A program made the translations under genes and the position numbers. 64,000 bases of DNA from Tillandsia leiboldiana (taxonomy: Eukaryota; Streptophyta; Magnoliopsida; Poales; Bromeliaceae), in contig CM055062.1 in NCBI GenBank assembly GCA_029204045.2, forward strand, positions 7,683,705 to 7,747,704, in the 5' to 3' direction. The notes below the pieces were generated by a model. It saw only the letters and a program-made list of their open reading frames with translations. It was not told the DNA's origin and did no database searches. Below, piece by piece: positions 20,859 to 32,263 of this stretch (the stretch's first letter is position 1; every line of letters starts with the position of its first letter).

Positions 20859-21419
20859 TCAATTGTCAGACTCTGATCCTTCTGAGCTACTGCAGTCCAG
20901 TTTGTGTAGAATCCCTTTAAGCATTTTTGATAATTTGGAGCAGTTCTTTTTCATCTTGTGAATGTCAGCCGACATTCTTTCTTGTGCTTCAGACATTCTC
21001 CTTTGTGCTCGTTGCATAGACAGTATATCAGCTTTTGTGGTTATTCTCTTGGAGGTAGAAGGAGATTGTGCGGATGCTGAAGGTTTATTTTGAGATTCTC
21101 TAGGCAGAGAGCGTTTGCTGGCGAGTGGTTCATTAATCTGAATTCCTCTGCCTTTCGAATTCTTGCTCCTTGTGGGATGTTTGGTTGTTGAGGAAGACGT
21201 TGTCAGCTTCTTTTCCTCTAGATAGAACCTATCTTCGTCATCCACCGCTTGTTTTGATTCTTTACAAAATATTTCCCAATCTTCTTCATCCTCTGATTCT
21301 GACTCAGCTTGAGGAACAGTGTTTATCTTCTCCTGACTTGCTTCAGCTTGTTCCTTTTTGACAGATGCTCGAGTTCCCACTAATGCTACAATGAGCGCAA
21401 TAATCCAAGCGAAAACCAT
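20859..21419 (-). CDS. Element B ORF3, short form (186 aa)
   Basis: Starts at the conserved MVFAW Met; an upstream in-frame Met at 21473 lies before the predicted splice acceptor and is not favoured. Hydrophobic residues 1-17, then an acidic Glu/Asp stretch, a basic Ser/Lys-rich middle, and a C-terminal Met/Lys/Glu heptad region likely to form a coiled coil. It ends in a Ser-rich acidic tail (SSSEGSESDN) almost the same as in A. The roughly 290-residue central domain of A's ORF3 is missing while both ends match, so this is an internally deleted form, still open. Function unknown. Confidence 0.65.
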   Translation of the reverse strand: MVFAWIIALIVALVGTRASVKKEQAEASQEKINTVPQAESESEDEEDWEIFCKESKQAVDDEDRFYLEEKKLTTSSSTTKHPTRSKNSKGRGIQINEPLASKRSLPRESQNKPSASAQSPSTSKRITTKADILSMQRAQRRMSEAQERMSADIHKMKKNCSKLSKMLKGILHKLDCSSSEGSESDN

Positions 21420-21450
21420 TTTGCTACTCGTGCTCAGATAATAGAAAAGC

Positions 21451-21764
21451 CTGTGAGCAATACTCAAGAACACGAGAAAATTTGTTTATTTTCAAAAATT
21501 TCCAAAATTGTACCTAAACAATCATTATCATGTAGAGAGACTAAGAATCAAATTAGTTTTGCAAAAAGAATTTTAAAAATAGATCAATCCCATGATTTTC
21601 AAAAATTCTCAAAATATGCCCTAAAACCGAAATCTTTGAAATCAAAGCCCAAAAATTTATTTTTCAAGAGAAAACCTAGCATATAATCAAAACTAATCTA
21701 CCCAGAGTTCTTATTTCAAAAGAAGTTTGATCAAAAACCAATCACAAATGAAAAAGATACAAAT
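21451..21764 (-). other. Element B ORF3 leader intron, 3' part
   Basis: T-rich on the minus strand, ending in the acceptor TTGCTCACAG. Element E lies between this and the donor-side part (32076-32150). Confidence 0.55.
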
Positions 21765-24686
21765 TGTCACGCCCCGGCGTCGAAACTGCGACCCGGGCTC
21801 GCCAACAGATCCGCCGCCCATACGGGAAGCCCGTATAGACGAAGCGACTAACCTGCAAAAGAGCATCTATACTATGCAGATATCAGAGCTGAAAGTAAAA
21901 CTGCTAGAAATAAAAACTATATACAACACAAGTCCTCACCAAAAGTACAAAAGTCACTCGAGCAGTAGAAAATAAATACAACTCTATACCTCACTACAAA
22001 GTTCTCTCAACAGGAACTCTCAAAAGTAATAAGGGTACATCTACTCTCTGGACGACGACTGGTGGGGAACTATCTCGCGACTCCCTTACCTCGATCAGAA
22101 GAAGCAGCAACAGGAGCAGCAGGAACCGGAGTAGAAGTCCCTGTGGGAAAATACACCACGACGGGTGTGAGAACTACGTCCCAAGTAGTTCTCAGTGGGT
22201 GCCGCCAACAAGCCCGACGGTCTGCCCACTAAGTCTACTAGAGGCATAAAGTAACAATATAAAACTGAAATGAAAGGCTGGAAAAGTAACTCAACAGCTA
22301 CTATGCCTCTAACTAGATGCTCAAGAAAAGGGACAGATGAAACATGATGCATCTACTAACACACACAGTAAACTCACCAAATCTAAACTGACTGCCTCAA
22401 AGGGTCCAGTCAAACCTGCGCCCACCTACTGCCACATATCCTCAACAGGACGGGTCTACCGTAGGGTGTCCGTGACTGCCACGAACTGGGCCAGTCAGAG
22501 GGACGGCGTCGACAAGTCGCGATAGCAAGTAACAGGCCCAACTCCGGAGTGGCTCTCGAGGGGAGCGACCCCACCGAGGAAAGTATCCGCGTATCTCTGT
22601 CGAGCTCAAATATGGCTCATGCAGGCTGTAGTCCAAACCACGATCAACAAGATCGACCAACAACACCAAGCTGGAAGTCACACAGCTGGGGCCACCGTCC
22701 ACCAGACGGCTCCCACAAAAGAACACTAAACTCTCCAGAAAGACCGACACCATAAGGGTTCGGAAACCCGATAGACCGGTGCTAAGAACCCTATCAAACA
22801 AGAACAGACTCTAGGCTCCGACTATCGAAGTTCCCGATCCCTTAAAGTTCGGGAAGGCAATAATCACAATACAACTCGCAGAAGACACCAACGGGGCTCG
22901 GAAGTCCCGGGGGACCTACACCTACAACCCTATCAAACAAGAACAGGTTCCAGGCTCGGCCCCCGAGGCTTTCGTCCCGACAGAGGAACGACCCCTAGAA
23001 CCCAGACCACTCGAATCCTTTCGAGTGGGGAGATTTACCGGAAAAGGTGACATTTGTTATTGAAAATTAATTTGATCTGGGAGAAATCCATATTTAATGA
23101 TTTTAGTTCTTTTTAGAAAAACAGTTAGAAAACAAGTGTTTTACCCAAACCCCGAAGGGCTGATGCCTTTGTCCAATCAAACAAGAACAGACTCCAGCGG
23201 CCCTTCGATGTTTGGAAGAAAACATTGGTAGACTAAAATCGTGTATATGTCGAAAAGGGTTCTGGGTTCTAGGTCCGGCTAACACTAGTAAACTACTGCC
23301 ACTAACACAGTGGCGACGGCCCAAACAGGGGAAAACAAGATCTCTCGGGTCCACCGTTTACCCCAAACGGTTCCCGATACAGACAAGCGAACCACTACAT
23401 CTACCAGACTCCACTCTGCTCGCAAGCACGAGTGCAATGCATCCCACACTATAGAGAAGTCCCGACCGCTCGGCCCACTACCCGGGCGAGGATAACACTA
23501 AGTCCAGGAATGAAACACAAAGTGTGGATGTCTAAGCATAAATAACCCTAGCCCAAGTGAGGGTTTTCTACTGGTCTGGTTACACATGCAACATATGACG
23601 GGGGTGCTAGGTCAGGTTCCAATATAACAAATATTTAACATGATAGTAGGAAGCAAGAGATCACAAGATCGACAGATAAAACAAGGATCAACAATTCCTA
23701 CGCTCTAGCATGCTACCCAAGTCCAATCACTATCATGCATGATTCTATATCAATAGAATTAGAGTACAATCCATAGATCTTGAAAGCAAGCCACCCACCT
23801 GAAAACGCTAACTGTCCGGAGCCGTACAGCTGAGAAAACCAGGAAAATAACCACTCAAGGTCCAACAGGTCCAGCACAGCCCACAATCCCTCCTGGTACA
23901 ACATAAGGCTACAGTTACACTTTAAATCCAATAAAATCCAGGTTTTACAAATCTGCTGGGAACAGTCCACTTACTGCGAAATTTTCACCTGTAAAACGAA
24001 CTCCAAAAATTCTGATAAAAATACCACGGCGATCCTCGCGTCGATAGCTTCGAAACGGGTACCTGCACGTCCAATTCCGAGCACCGTAGGCCAAGTTACA
24101 AATTCCACAGTATCGGCGCGCACAATCCCAAAACCATTCAACTGTAAACTCTTGTACAGATAAAAGGAACAGTGTATACCTTCGGGAAGGTCTCCAAAAA
24201 TTCCAAGAAAAATCCACGATGATCCTCGCGTCGAGTAGATGAAAAAAGTCTATAAGCACGTCTTGATCCGAGACTCGTGCGCGAAGATCTCCTCAAAAGA
24301 AGGTGCTGCCCTCACCAAAATCTCACAGCAAAAAGGGTCCCAATGAGCACGAGAAAACACCTCGAAAAACGTGAAATCTGAAAATGTCCGAGAAACCCAA
24401 AATCGTAGCCTCACCTGTTACGAATCCAGCAGCGAAGAAATCGCTCGAAAAGATCGTCGGAGTAGACCAGGGGAGCTAAAACACTGCTGCTGCGCCGAAG
24501 AAGAACACAGGAACCACCACGTCGCGCCGCGCCGTAAAATAGAGAACCTCGGGATGCGTGCCCATAAAATCCCAAAACTTTGCAGGTGGATCCAGAGCTT
24601 GAAGATGAAGAATTCCTCTTAAGGTTGCTCGGGCAGAGGAGGCTCGAAAAGAGGAGAAAAGGGGAGAAGAAAGAGGCTCGGGCTGC

Positions 24687-24694
24687 TATTTAAA
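24687..24694 (-). promoter_or_regulatory. Element E LTR TATA-like box (3' LTR copy)
   Basis: TTTAAATA on the minus strand, 230 bp downstream of the last G-box. The second copy is at 31119-31126. Solo LTR G has TATAAATA at the matching place. Confidence 0.6.
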
Positions 24695-24733
24695 GGCCCC
24701 AAAAACAAAAGAAGAAATACCAAAATTGCCCAA

Positions 24734-24860
24734 GATTCGGGCTGCTACAGTGCAGCCCGGCCCAGATTCGGGCGGCTACAGTGCGGCCCAGCCCGAATTC
24801 GGGCGGCTACAGTGCAGCCCGGCCCGGCCGGTTTCGGGCGCGCACAGTGCGGCCCGGCCC
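24734..24860. repeat. 31-bp tandem repeat in element E LTR
   Basis: Three to four copies of a unit containing ATTCGGGCGGCTACAGTGC followed by GGCCC, between the TATA box and the G-box array. Repeated at 31166-31292. Confidence 0.75.
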
Positions 24861-24923
24861 GGCCCAGCCCGCACACGGGATCCGGCCGGACGCTTGCTTG
24901 GTCCGACCCGCGCCGACGCCCGC

Positions 24924-25316
24924 CACGTGTCCCCCGAACACGCCGCAGCCGTGCAAGCCGCCACGGGGAGCGCCACGTGTCCCTGCCCGCGTCAACGCGG
25001 CAGGTGGCGCCCGCGAATCAGCGGGCGCCACGTGGCACCTCCCGCGTCGCCCGCGCCTGCCCCGCGTACGGCCACCTGCCCCGCGCGCTGCGTGGACCGC
25101 GCGCTCATGCGCCCGCCAACCGGGTGCCGCCACGTGGCGCGCCCCCGGTCCACGCCTCCCCGCGCACTCCCGCAGACCGAGCGCACCAGAGCCGCCCAAT
25201 CAGGCGCTGCCACGTGGACACCTGCCGGTCCACGCGCCTCCCGGTGCACCCCGGTCCAAACCCCAGTGCTCCGTGGACCCAGCTGCGTGCGCCGGCCAAT
25301 CAGGGCCTGCCACGTG
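24924..25316 (-). promoter_or_regulatory. CCAAT/G-box array in element E U3
   Basis: Six CACGTG G-boxes start at 24924, 24974, 25029, 25131, 25211 and 25311. The last two are preceded by CCAAT (25196, 25296) with exactly 10 intervening bases. Degenerate CCAAC (25116) and CGAAT (25014) keep the same spacing for two others. Flanks give GCCACGTGTC or GCCACGTGGC, perfect ABRE/G-box cores. Known: bZIP factors bind CACGTG and NF-Y binds CCAAT. Regulation by them is inference. Copy at 31356-31748. Confidence 0.7.
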
Positions 25317-25643
25317 GCTCCCCCGCCGGTCCACGGCTCCCCCATGCACCAGAAATCCAGTAAATTTTCCGGGAGTCCGTTTTTGGGCATCCGGACTCAG
25401 AATTTGGCAAACAAAAAGCCATTTTCAAGCGTTTTTCCGCGCTGAATCCATTTCCGCTGTCTATTTGGCCTAATTCTTTTTCAAAATTTCGGCAAACCCA
25501 GCCGAAAGCCAACACAGCTAATAAAACCTTACAGGGTCCATCTGTGGCATCCCATTGATGCACCATGGGCCAGATACACCAACAACAGGTGTTCTAACAG
25601 TGGATCCATCGGAAAATGCTGCATGGGGTTCGGGGGTCCTACA

Positions 25644-26366
25644 TCCTCCCCCACTAAAAGGAAGTTTCGTCCCCGAAACAAAAACACGCCACAACAATAA
25701 AACCAAAACAATCGAAACAACCAAGAACGCAACGCTAAACTAACAAGAAAGATACGGCTCCACCAGCAGGAAAGACATCAACTCCAACCCTCAATTTAGA
25801 AAACAGCTGAAATTAGCGAAAAGTCCGAAAATTTCAAAAAATCAGTGCCTTCGCCCCAATCAAACAAGAACAGGTTCGGGCACTGTCTCCATTTCTGGAG
25901 CAATCTTTCGAAGTTTTCGTCCTGCTCGTAAATTTCAGTACAAGGTGAGAAAAGGAGGAAAAGTGTTGGTGTCATTCCTACTGTGGCCACAAAAGGAAGC
26001 TATCACTAACCGAGACTCCTAAGGACATAACCACTGGTCCTAACATCAAGTCTGCTCCCGAGGTGGCGTCTGTCCACAGTCGCTGAAGCCCATGCTGTTG
26101 GAAGGATACGCCGACAACCCGAGAAAACGAACTCCTCCAGTCCAACTCGCAGAAGAATAACTGCTTCATTCCATCATCAGTCGTAGCACAGCACCGCATC
26201 AATCAGCCCAACCTGGGTGCTCAATCCAAGTCCTGGAGCTGTCCTTGAATCGTCACAACAGCAAGTGAAGTCCCAAGTCTCAACTGCACTGATCATACAC
26301 CGCGATCCTCCTCTACTCAAAGGATACTGGGAAGAATCCAATAGCTAAAACATGTAGCAGAAATTC
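25644..26366 (-). other. Element E internal region between gag and 3' LTR
   Basis: About 720 bp with no supported ORF. This is where PR-RT-RH-INT would lie in an autonomous gypsy element. The polypurine tract is at 25644-25660. Confidence 0.75.
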
Positions 26367-27896
26367 CTAACCCATACCCATGCAAGGATGCCGATGCCGA
26401 TACTCAACTAATAAAGCAGGAGAATGCAGCGGTAACAAAATGCTCAACTCAGCTAGCTGAAATAAAATCATACCTGCCGCAGCACGATCCGCTGCCGGGG
26501 TGTCCTCCAACAGGGCTGCATAAACCCGTCCACTGGGTGCTGCAGGTCGTCGTCCCGTCTGTCCCGACGTCGTGGCCCACTCTGTCCGCTGGTGTGCCGG
26601 AGGGGTTCCCGCTGCATGGATGGGCAAGGGGGGTGCTGTCGCAATCGGCCGCACTGACAAAATGGCCTGGGGGCAAGCTGCGCGGAAATGTCCCAACTCT
26701 CCACAAAGGAAACACCGCCCCTGTCTCTGATCACACTGCGACGGTGGATGAGGCCCGCCACAGATGACACACCGCTCCTGCCGCTGCTGCCGATACCGCT
26801 GATGCTGCTGCTGCTGGGGCTCACCAGATCTCCGGCGCCTACGAAACCCACGACCCTCAGGATGAGATCGTGGAGGTCTCGGAGGTCCCTGCCCGCTCGT
26901 CTGCCCCTCATCACCCGGTGCTGGGCGCTTCGCCCCAGGAATCACTACGGGGGCTAGAGCCACCTCTGACATCACTGCCTCTCCAGACTCAATATATAAC
27001 GCCTGCTCCATCGATGCCTCCAAAGTCTGTAATCTGCGTGAGCGAACAAGCTGATAAATATCCCGGCGCAGCCCCCGCTCGAACATGTAGATCCGGTGAG
27101 ACTCGTCCCTGGCCACGTGAGGCATACTAGCCAACAGCTGATTGTATTCGGCTATGTATGCATTCACGGGCCGATCTCCCTGGCGGAGATTTCTCAGCTG
27201 CTCCTCCAATCTCTGGCGAACACTCTCAGGAAAGAAGGCCCCCAACAGAAGTCTGCGGAACTCCGCCCAGGGAAGAATCTGCGTCCCAGGCGGACCAGCA
27301 GGCCGCACACGCCGCCACCAAGCCTCGGCGTTGCCCTCCAAGTAGTGTGTAGCCAAAAAGACTCGAAATCGATCATCAACGAACAAACTCTCAAAATGAC
27401 GCTCCATGGCCGTGATCCAAGACTCTGCCTCCCACGGCTCAGCACTCATACCAGAAAAACGGGGTGGATCAAACCGGCGGAATCTCATCAACAGATCCAC
27501 CACCGCACTCTGCTCAACCAAAGTCAAAGGTCCCATCGATCCAGGCGGTGGTATGCTAGAAACCGGCTCGACAGGAATAGCCGGCGCTGACGGGACCACA
27601 GGGGGCGCCACAGCTGGCGAAGAAGGCACAGGCGAACACACAGGGGGTGCTACCACAGGCTGCGTCCTCTGCTCTAAAAGAAGCATCATCCGACCAAAGG
27701 CCTCCTCCTGGCGCCGAGAAGCCTCCTCCTGGCGCTGAGAAGCCTCCTCCTGGCGCTGCACCGCCTCAGACAACTGGGCCAACTGAGCCCGAAGCTCCTG
27801 CACCTCACTCTGCTGACCCTGTGCTGGCTCCTCCTGCCCAGGCTCATCGGAGGGAAAAGGCTGAGAACGCGTCTGCACCCCGCGTCGGGGAGGCAT
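26367..27896 (-). CDS. Element E gag, intact
   Basis: 509 aa from the Met of MPPRRGVQTRSQ (27894-27896); an upstream in-frame Met at 27956 is less likely because the PPRR start is typical of plant gypsy gags. A Gln/Glu coiled coil with repeated RQEEAS units (about residues 45-70) is followed by the Retrotrans_gag capsid core (about 140-310, with AWWRRV, GAFFPES and RDESHR signatures). Zinc motifs come next: CVICGGPHPPSQC, then CCHC CFLCGELGHFRAAC. The frame stays open past the zinc knuckle into the gag-PR linker, then about 30 unrelated residues before the stop. The loss of pol therefore occurred just before the protease. Gag would form particles and bind the element RNA. No lesions seen; it may be functional. 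Confidence 0.9.
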   Translation of the reverse strand: MPPRRGVQTRSQPFPSDEPGQEEPAQGQQSEVQELRAQLAQLSEAVQRQEEASQRQEEASRRQEEAFGRMMLLLEQRTQPVVAPPVCSPVPSSPAVAPPVVPSAPAIPVEPVSSIPPPGSMGPLTLVEQSAVVDLLMRFRRFDPPRFSGMSAEPWEAESWITAMERHFESLFVDDRFRVFLATHYLEGNAEAWWRRVRPAGPPGTQILPWAEFRRLLLGAFFPESVRQRLEEQLRNLRQGDRPVNAYIAEYNQLLASMPHVARDESHRIYMFERGLRRDIYQLVRSRRLQTLEASMEQALYIESGEAVMSEVALAPVVIPGAKRPAPGDEGQTSGQGPPRPPRSHPEGRGFRRRRRSGEPQQQQHQRYRQQRQERCVICGGPHPPSQCDQRQGRCFLCGELGHFRAACPQAILSVRPIATAPPLPIHAAGTPPAHQRTEWATTSGQTGRRPAAPSGRVYAALLEDTPAADRAAAGMILFQLAELSILLPLHSPALLVEYRHRHPCMGMG

Positions 27897-28177
27897 CGTG
27901 CCCACCTGCAACACACATGGAAACATCAGGACAGTACCAAACAACACACGACCCAATCCAGCGAAAGTCTAGGACATGTCATCCATTCCCTAGCATTATG
28001 TTGTCTGCAGCCAACATAATCGCTTAGGAGAATAAACATGCCAGTCACTCATCCCATCCCTTGGGAGAGGTAAAAACTCAATCAAGACTCTCGCTAACAG
28101 TCACGACTCTCACGTAGTCATCCTAATGTCCAACCACAAGCCTAGGGTTTCTAAGTCCATAATGACCTACAACCTAG

Positions 28178-28189
28178 GCTCTGATACCA
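28178..28189 (-). other. Element E primer-binding site
   Basis: Reverse complement is TGGTATCAGAGC, perfect for initiator tRNA-Met, seven bases from the LTR. Confidence 0.9.
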
Positions 28190-28196
28190 CCTAATC

Positions 28197-31100
28197 TGTC
28201 ACGCCCCGGCGTCGAAACTGCGACCCGGGCTCGCCAACAGATCCGCCGCCCATACGGGAAGCCCGTATAGACGAAGCGACTAACCTGCAAAAGAGCATCT
28301 ATACTATGCAGATATCAGAGCTGAAAGTAAAACTGCTAGAAATAAAAACTATATACAACACAAGTCCTCACCAAAAGTACAAAAGTCACTCGAGCAGTAG
28401 AAAATAAATACAACTCTATACCTCACTACAAAGTTCTCTCAACAGGAACTCTCAAAAGTAATAAGGGTACATCTACTCTCTGGACGACGACTGGTGGGGA
28501 ACTATCTCGCGACTCCCTTACCTCGATCAGAAGAAGCAGCAACAGGAGCAGCAGGAACCGGAGTAGAAGTCCCTGTGGGAAAATACACCACGACGGGTGT
28601 GAGAACTACGTCCCAAGTAGTTCTCAGTGGGTGCCGCCAACAAGCCCGACGGTCTGCCCACTAAGTCTACTAGAGGCATAAAGTAACAATATAAAACTGA
28701 AATGAAAGGCTGGAAAAGTAACTCAACAGCTACTATGCCTCTAACTAGATGCTCAAGAAAAGGGACAGATGAAACATGATGCATCTACTAACACACACAG
28801 TAAACTCACCAAATCTAAACTGACTGCCTCAAAGGGTCCAGTCAAACCTGCGCCCACCTACTGCCACATATCCTCAACAGGACGGGTCTACCGTAGGGTG
28901 TCCGTGACTGCCACGAACTGGGCCAGTCAGAGGGACGGCGTCGACAAGTCGCGATAGCAAGTAACAGGCCCAACTCCGGAGTGGCTCTCGAGGGGAGCGA
29001 CCCCACCGAGGAAAGTATCCGCGTATCTCTGTCGAGCTCAAATATGGCTCATGCAGGCTGTAGTCCAAACCACGATCAACAAGATCGACCAACAACACCA
29101 AGCTGGAAGTCACACAGCTGGGGCCACCGTCCACCAGACGGCTCCCACAAAAGAACACTAAACTCTCCAGAAAGACCGACACCATAAGGGTTCGGAAACC
29201 CGATAGACCGGTGCTAAGAACCCTATCAAACAAGAACAGACTCTAGGCTCCGACTATCGAAGTTCCCGATCCCTTAAAGTTCGGGAAGGCAATAATCACA
29301 ATACAACTCGCAGAAGACACCAACGGGGCTCGGAAGTCCCGGGGGACCTACACCTACAACCCTATCAAACAAGAACAGGTTCCAGGCTCGGCCCCCGAGG
29401 CTTTCGTCCCGACAGAGGAACGACCCCTAGAACCCAGACCACTCGAATCCTTTCGAGTGGGGAGATTTACCGGAAAAGGTGACATTTGTTATTGAAAATT
29501 AATTTGATCTGGGAGAAATCCATATTTAATGATTTTAGTTCTTTTTAGAAAAACAGTTAGAAAACAAGTGTTTTACCCAAACCCCGAAGGGCTGATGCCT
29601 TTGTCCAATCAAACAAGAACAGACTCCAGCGGCCCTTCGATGTTTGGAAGAAAACATTGGTAGACTAAAATCGTGTATATGTCGAAAAGGGTTCTGGGTT
29701 CTAGGTCCGGCTAACACTAGTAAACTACTGCCACTAACACAGTGGCGACGGCCCAAACAGGGGAAAACAAGATCTCTCGGGTCCACCGTTTACCCCAAAC
29801 GGTTCCCGATACAGACAAGCGAACCACTACATCTACCAGACTCCACTCTGCTCGCAAGCACGAGTGCAATGCATCCCACACTATAGAGAAGTCCCGACCG
29901 CTCGGCCCACTACCCGGGCGAGGATAACACTAAGTCCAGGAATGAAACACAAAGTGTGGATGTCTAAGCATAAATAACCCTAGCCCAAGTGAGGGTTTTC
30001 TACTGGTCTGGTTACACATGCAACATATGACGGGGGTGCTAGGTCAGGTTCCAATATAACAAATATTTAACATGATAGTAGGAAGCAAGAGATCACAAGA
30101 TCGACAGATAAAACAAGGATCAACAATTCCTACGCTCTAGCATGCTACCCAAGTCCAATCACTATCATGCATGATTCTATATCAATAGAATTAGAGTACA
30201 ATCCATAGATCTTGAAAGCAAGCCACCCACCTGAAAACGCTAACTGTCCGGAGCCGTACAGCTGAGAAAACCAGGAAAATAACCACTCAAGGTCCAACAG
30301 GTCCAGCACAGCCCACAATCCCTCCTGGTACAACATAAGGCTACAGTTACACTTTAAATCCAATAAAATCCAGGTTTTACAAATCTGCTGGGAACAGTCC
30401 ACTTACTGCGAAATTTTCACCTGTAAAACGAACTCCAAAAATTCTGATAAAAATACCACGGCGATCCTCGCGTCGATAGCTTCGAAACGGGTACCTGCAC
30501 GTCCAATTCCGAGCACCGTAGGCCAAGTTACAAATTCCACAGTATCGGCGCGCACAATCCCAAAACCATTCAACTGTAAACTCTTGTACAGATAAAAGGA
30601 ACAGTGTATACCTTCGGGAAGGTCTCCAAAAATTCCAAGAAAAATCCACGATGATCCTCGCGTCGAGTAGATGAAAAAAGTCTATAAGCACGTCTTGATC
30701 CGAGACTCGTGCGCGAAGATCTCCTCAAAAGAAGGTGCTGCCCTCACCAAAATCTCACAGCAAAAAGGGTCCCAATGAGCACGAGAAAACACCTCGAAAA
30801 ACGTGAAATCTGAAAATGTCCGAGAAACCCAAAATCGTAGCCTCACCTGTTACGAATCCAGCAGCGAAGAAATCGCTCGAAAAGATCGTCGGAGTAGACC
30901 AGGGGAGCTAAAACACTGCTGCTGCGCCGAAGAAGAACACAGGAACCACCACGTCGCGCCGCGCCGTAAAATAGAGAACCTCGGGATGCGTGCCCATAAA
31001 ATCCCAAAACTTTGCAGGTGGATCCAGAGCTTGAAGATGAAGAATTCCTCTTAAGGTTGCTCGGGCAGAGGAGGCTCGAAAAGAGGAGAAAAGGGGAGAA

Positions 31101-32075
31101 GAAAGAGGCTCGGGCTGCTATTTAAAGGCCCCAAAAACAAAAGAAGAAATACCAAAATTGCCCAAGATTCGGGCTGCTACAGTGCAGCCCGGCCCAGATT
31201 CGGGCGGCTACAGTGCGGCCCAGCCCGAATTCGGGCGGCTACAGTGCAGCCCGGCCCGGCCGGTTTCGGGCGCGCACAGTGCGGCCCGGCCCGGCCCAGC
31301 CCGCACACGGGATCCGGCCGGACGCTTGCTTGGTCCGACCCGCGCCGACGCCCGCCACGTGTCCCCCGAACACGCCGCAGCCGTGCAAGCCGCCACGGGG
31401 AGCGCCACGTGTCCCTGCCCGCGTCAACGCGGCAGGTGGCGCCCGCGAATCAGCGGGCGCCACGTGGCACCTCCCGCGTCGCCCGCGCCTGCCCCGCGTA
31501 CGGCCACCTGCCCCGCGCGCTGCGTGGACCGCGCGCTCATGCGCCCGCCAACCGGGTGCCGCCACGTGGCGCGCCCCCGGTCCACGCCTCCCCGCGCACT
31601 CCCGCAGACCGAGCGCACCAGAGCCGCCCAATCAGGCGCTGCCACGTGGACACCTGCCGGTCCACGCGCCTCCCGGTGCACCCCGGTCCAAACCCCAGTG
31701 CTCCGTGGACCCAGCTGCGTGCGCCGGCCAATCAGGGCCTGCCACGTGGCTCCCCCGCCGGTCCACGGCTCCCCCATGCACCAGAAATCCAGTAAATTTT
31801 CCGGGAGTCCGTTTTTGGGCATCCGGACTCAGAATTTGGCAAACAAAAAGCCATTTTCAAGCGTTTTTCCGCGCTGAATCCATTTCCGCTGTCTATTTGG
31901 CCTAATTCTTTTTCAAAATTTCGGCAAACCCAGCCGAAAGCCAACACAGCTAATAAAACCTTACAGGGTCCATCTGTGGCATCCCATTGATGCACCATGG
32001 GCCAGATACACCAACAACAGGTGTTCTAACAGTGGATCCATCGGAAAATGCTGCATGGGGTTCGGGGGTCCTACA
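28197..32075 (-). repeat. Element E 5' LTR
   Basis: 3879 bp, the same length as 21765-25643 and apparently identical. Includes the second copies of the 31-bp repeats (31166-31292), G-box array (31356-31748) and TATA box (31119-31126). Confidence 0.95.
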
Positions 32076-32150
32076 CAAATTTTATCCCACGTTTTGAGCA
32101 AAAACATGAAAACCTGTGAAAAAACAAAGTTTTGATCGAAAGAACTCACT
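32076..32150 (-). other. Element B ORF3 leader intron, donor part
   Basis: Minus-strand donor CAA|GTGAGT with the GT at 32150-32149. Sequence just inside resembles A's intron start (shared GATCAAAACTT). Confidence 0.55.
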
Positions 32151-32263
32151 TGGATTTGAAGAAGATGAGTTGGGAAGCCTCCAAAATCTTAGATTTCTAG
32201 AGAGAGAAGGTGTGGAGGCTTAGAAACAAAAGATTGGAGTAAAGAAATTCAAAACCCTTTTGT

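Larger units (their letters stand above)
21765..25643 (-). repeat. Element E 3' LTR
   Basis: Starts TGTCACGCCCC and ends GGTCCTACA on the plus strand. Contains a 31-bp tandem repeat, a CCAAT/G-box array and a TATA box. Related to solo LTR G. Confidence 0.95.
21765..32075 (-). mobile_element. Element E: gag-only LTR retrotransposon (TR-GAG type) inserted in B
   Basis: Two 3879-bp LTRs (21765-25643, 28197-32075), offset by exactly 6432 bp and without visible differences. TSD CAAAT at 21760-21764 and 32076-32080, Met PBS at 28178-28189, and polypurine tract AGTGGGGGAGGA next to the 3' LTR. The 2553-bp internal region encodes only gag. Known: TR-GAG elements are non-autonomous plant elements encoding just gag. 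LTRs make up three quarters of the length. Identical LTRs suggest recent mobilisation by a helper. Confidence 0.94.

Noticed and set aside
24726..25473. ORFs of 183-239 codons (and the same at 31158-31905)
   Set aside because: They overlap each other in all frames within the U3 of element E's LTR, over promoter motifs and tandem repeats; GC-rich artefacts.
26537..27738. Plus-strand ORFs opposite element E gag
   Set aside because: Antisense shadows of a well-supported gag with a capsid core and zinc knuckle.
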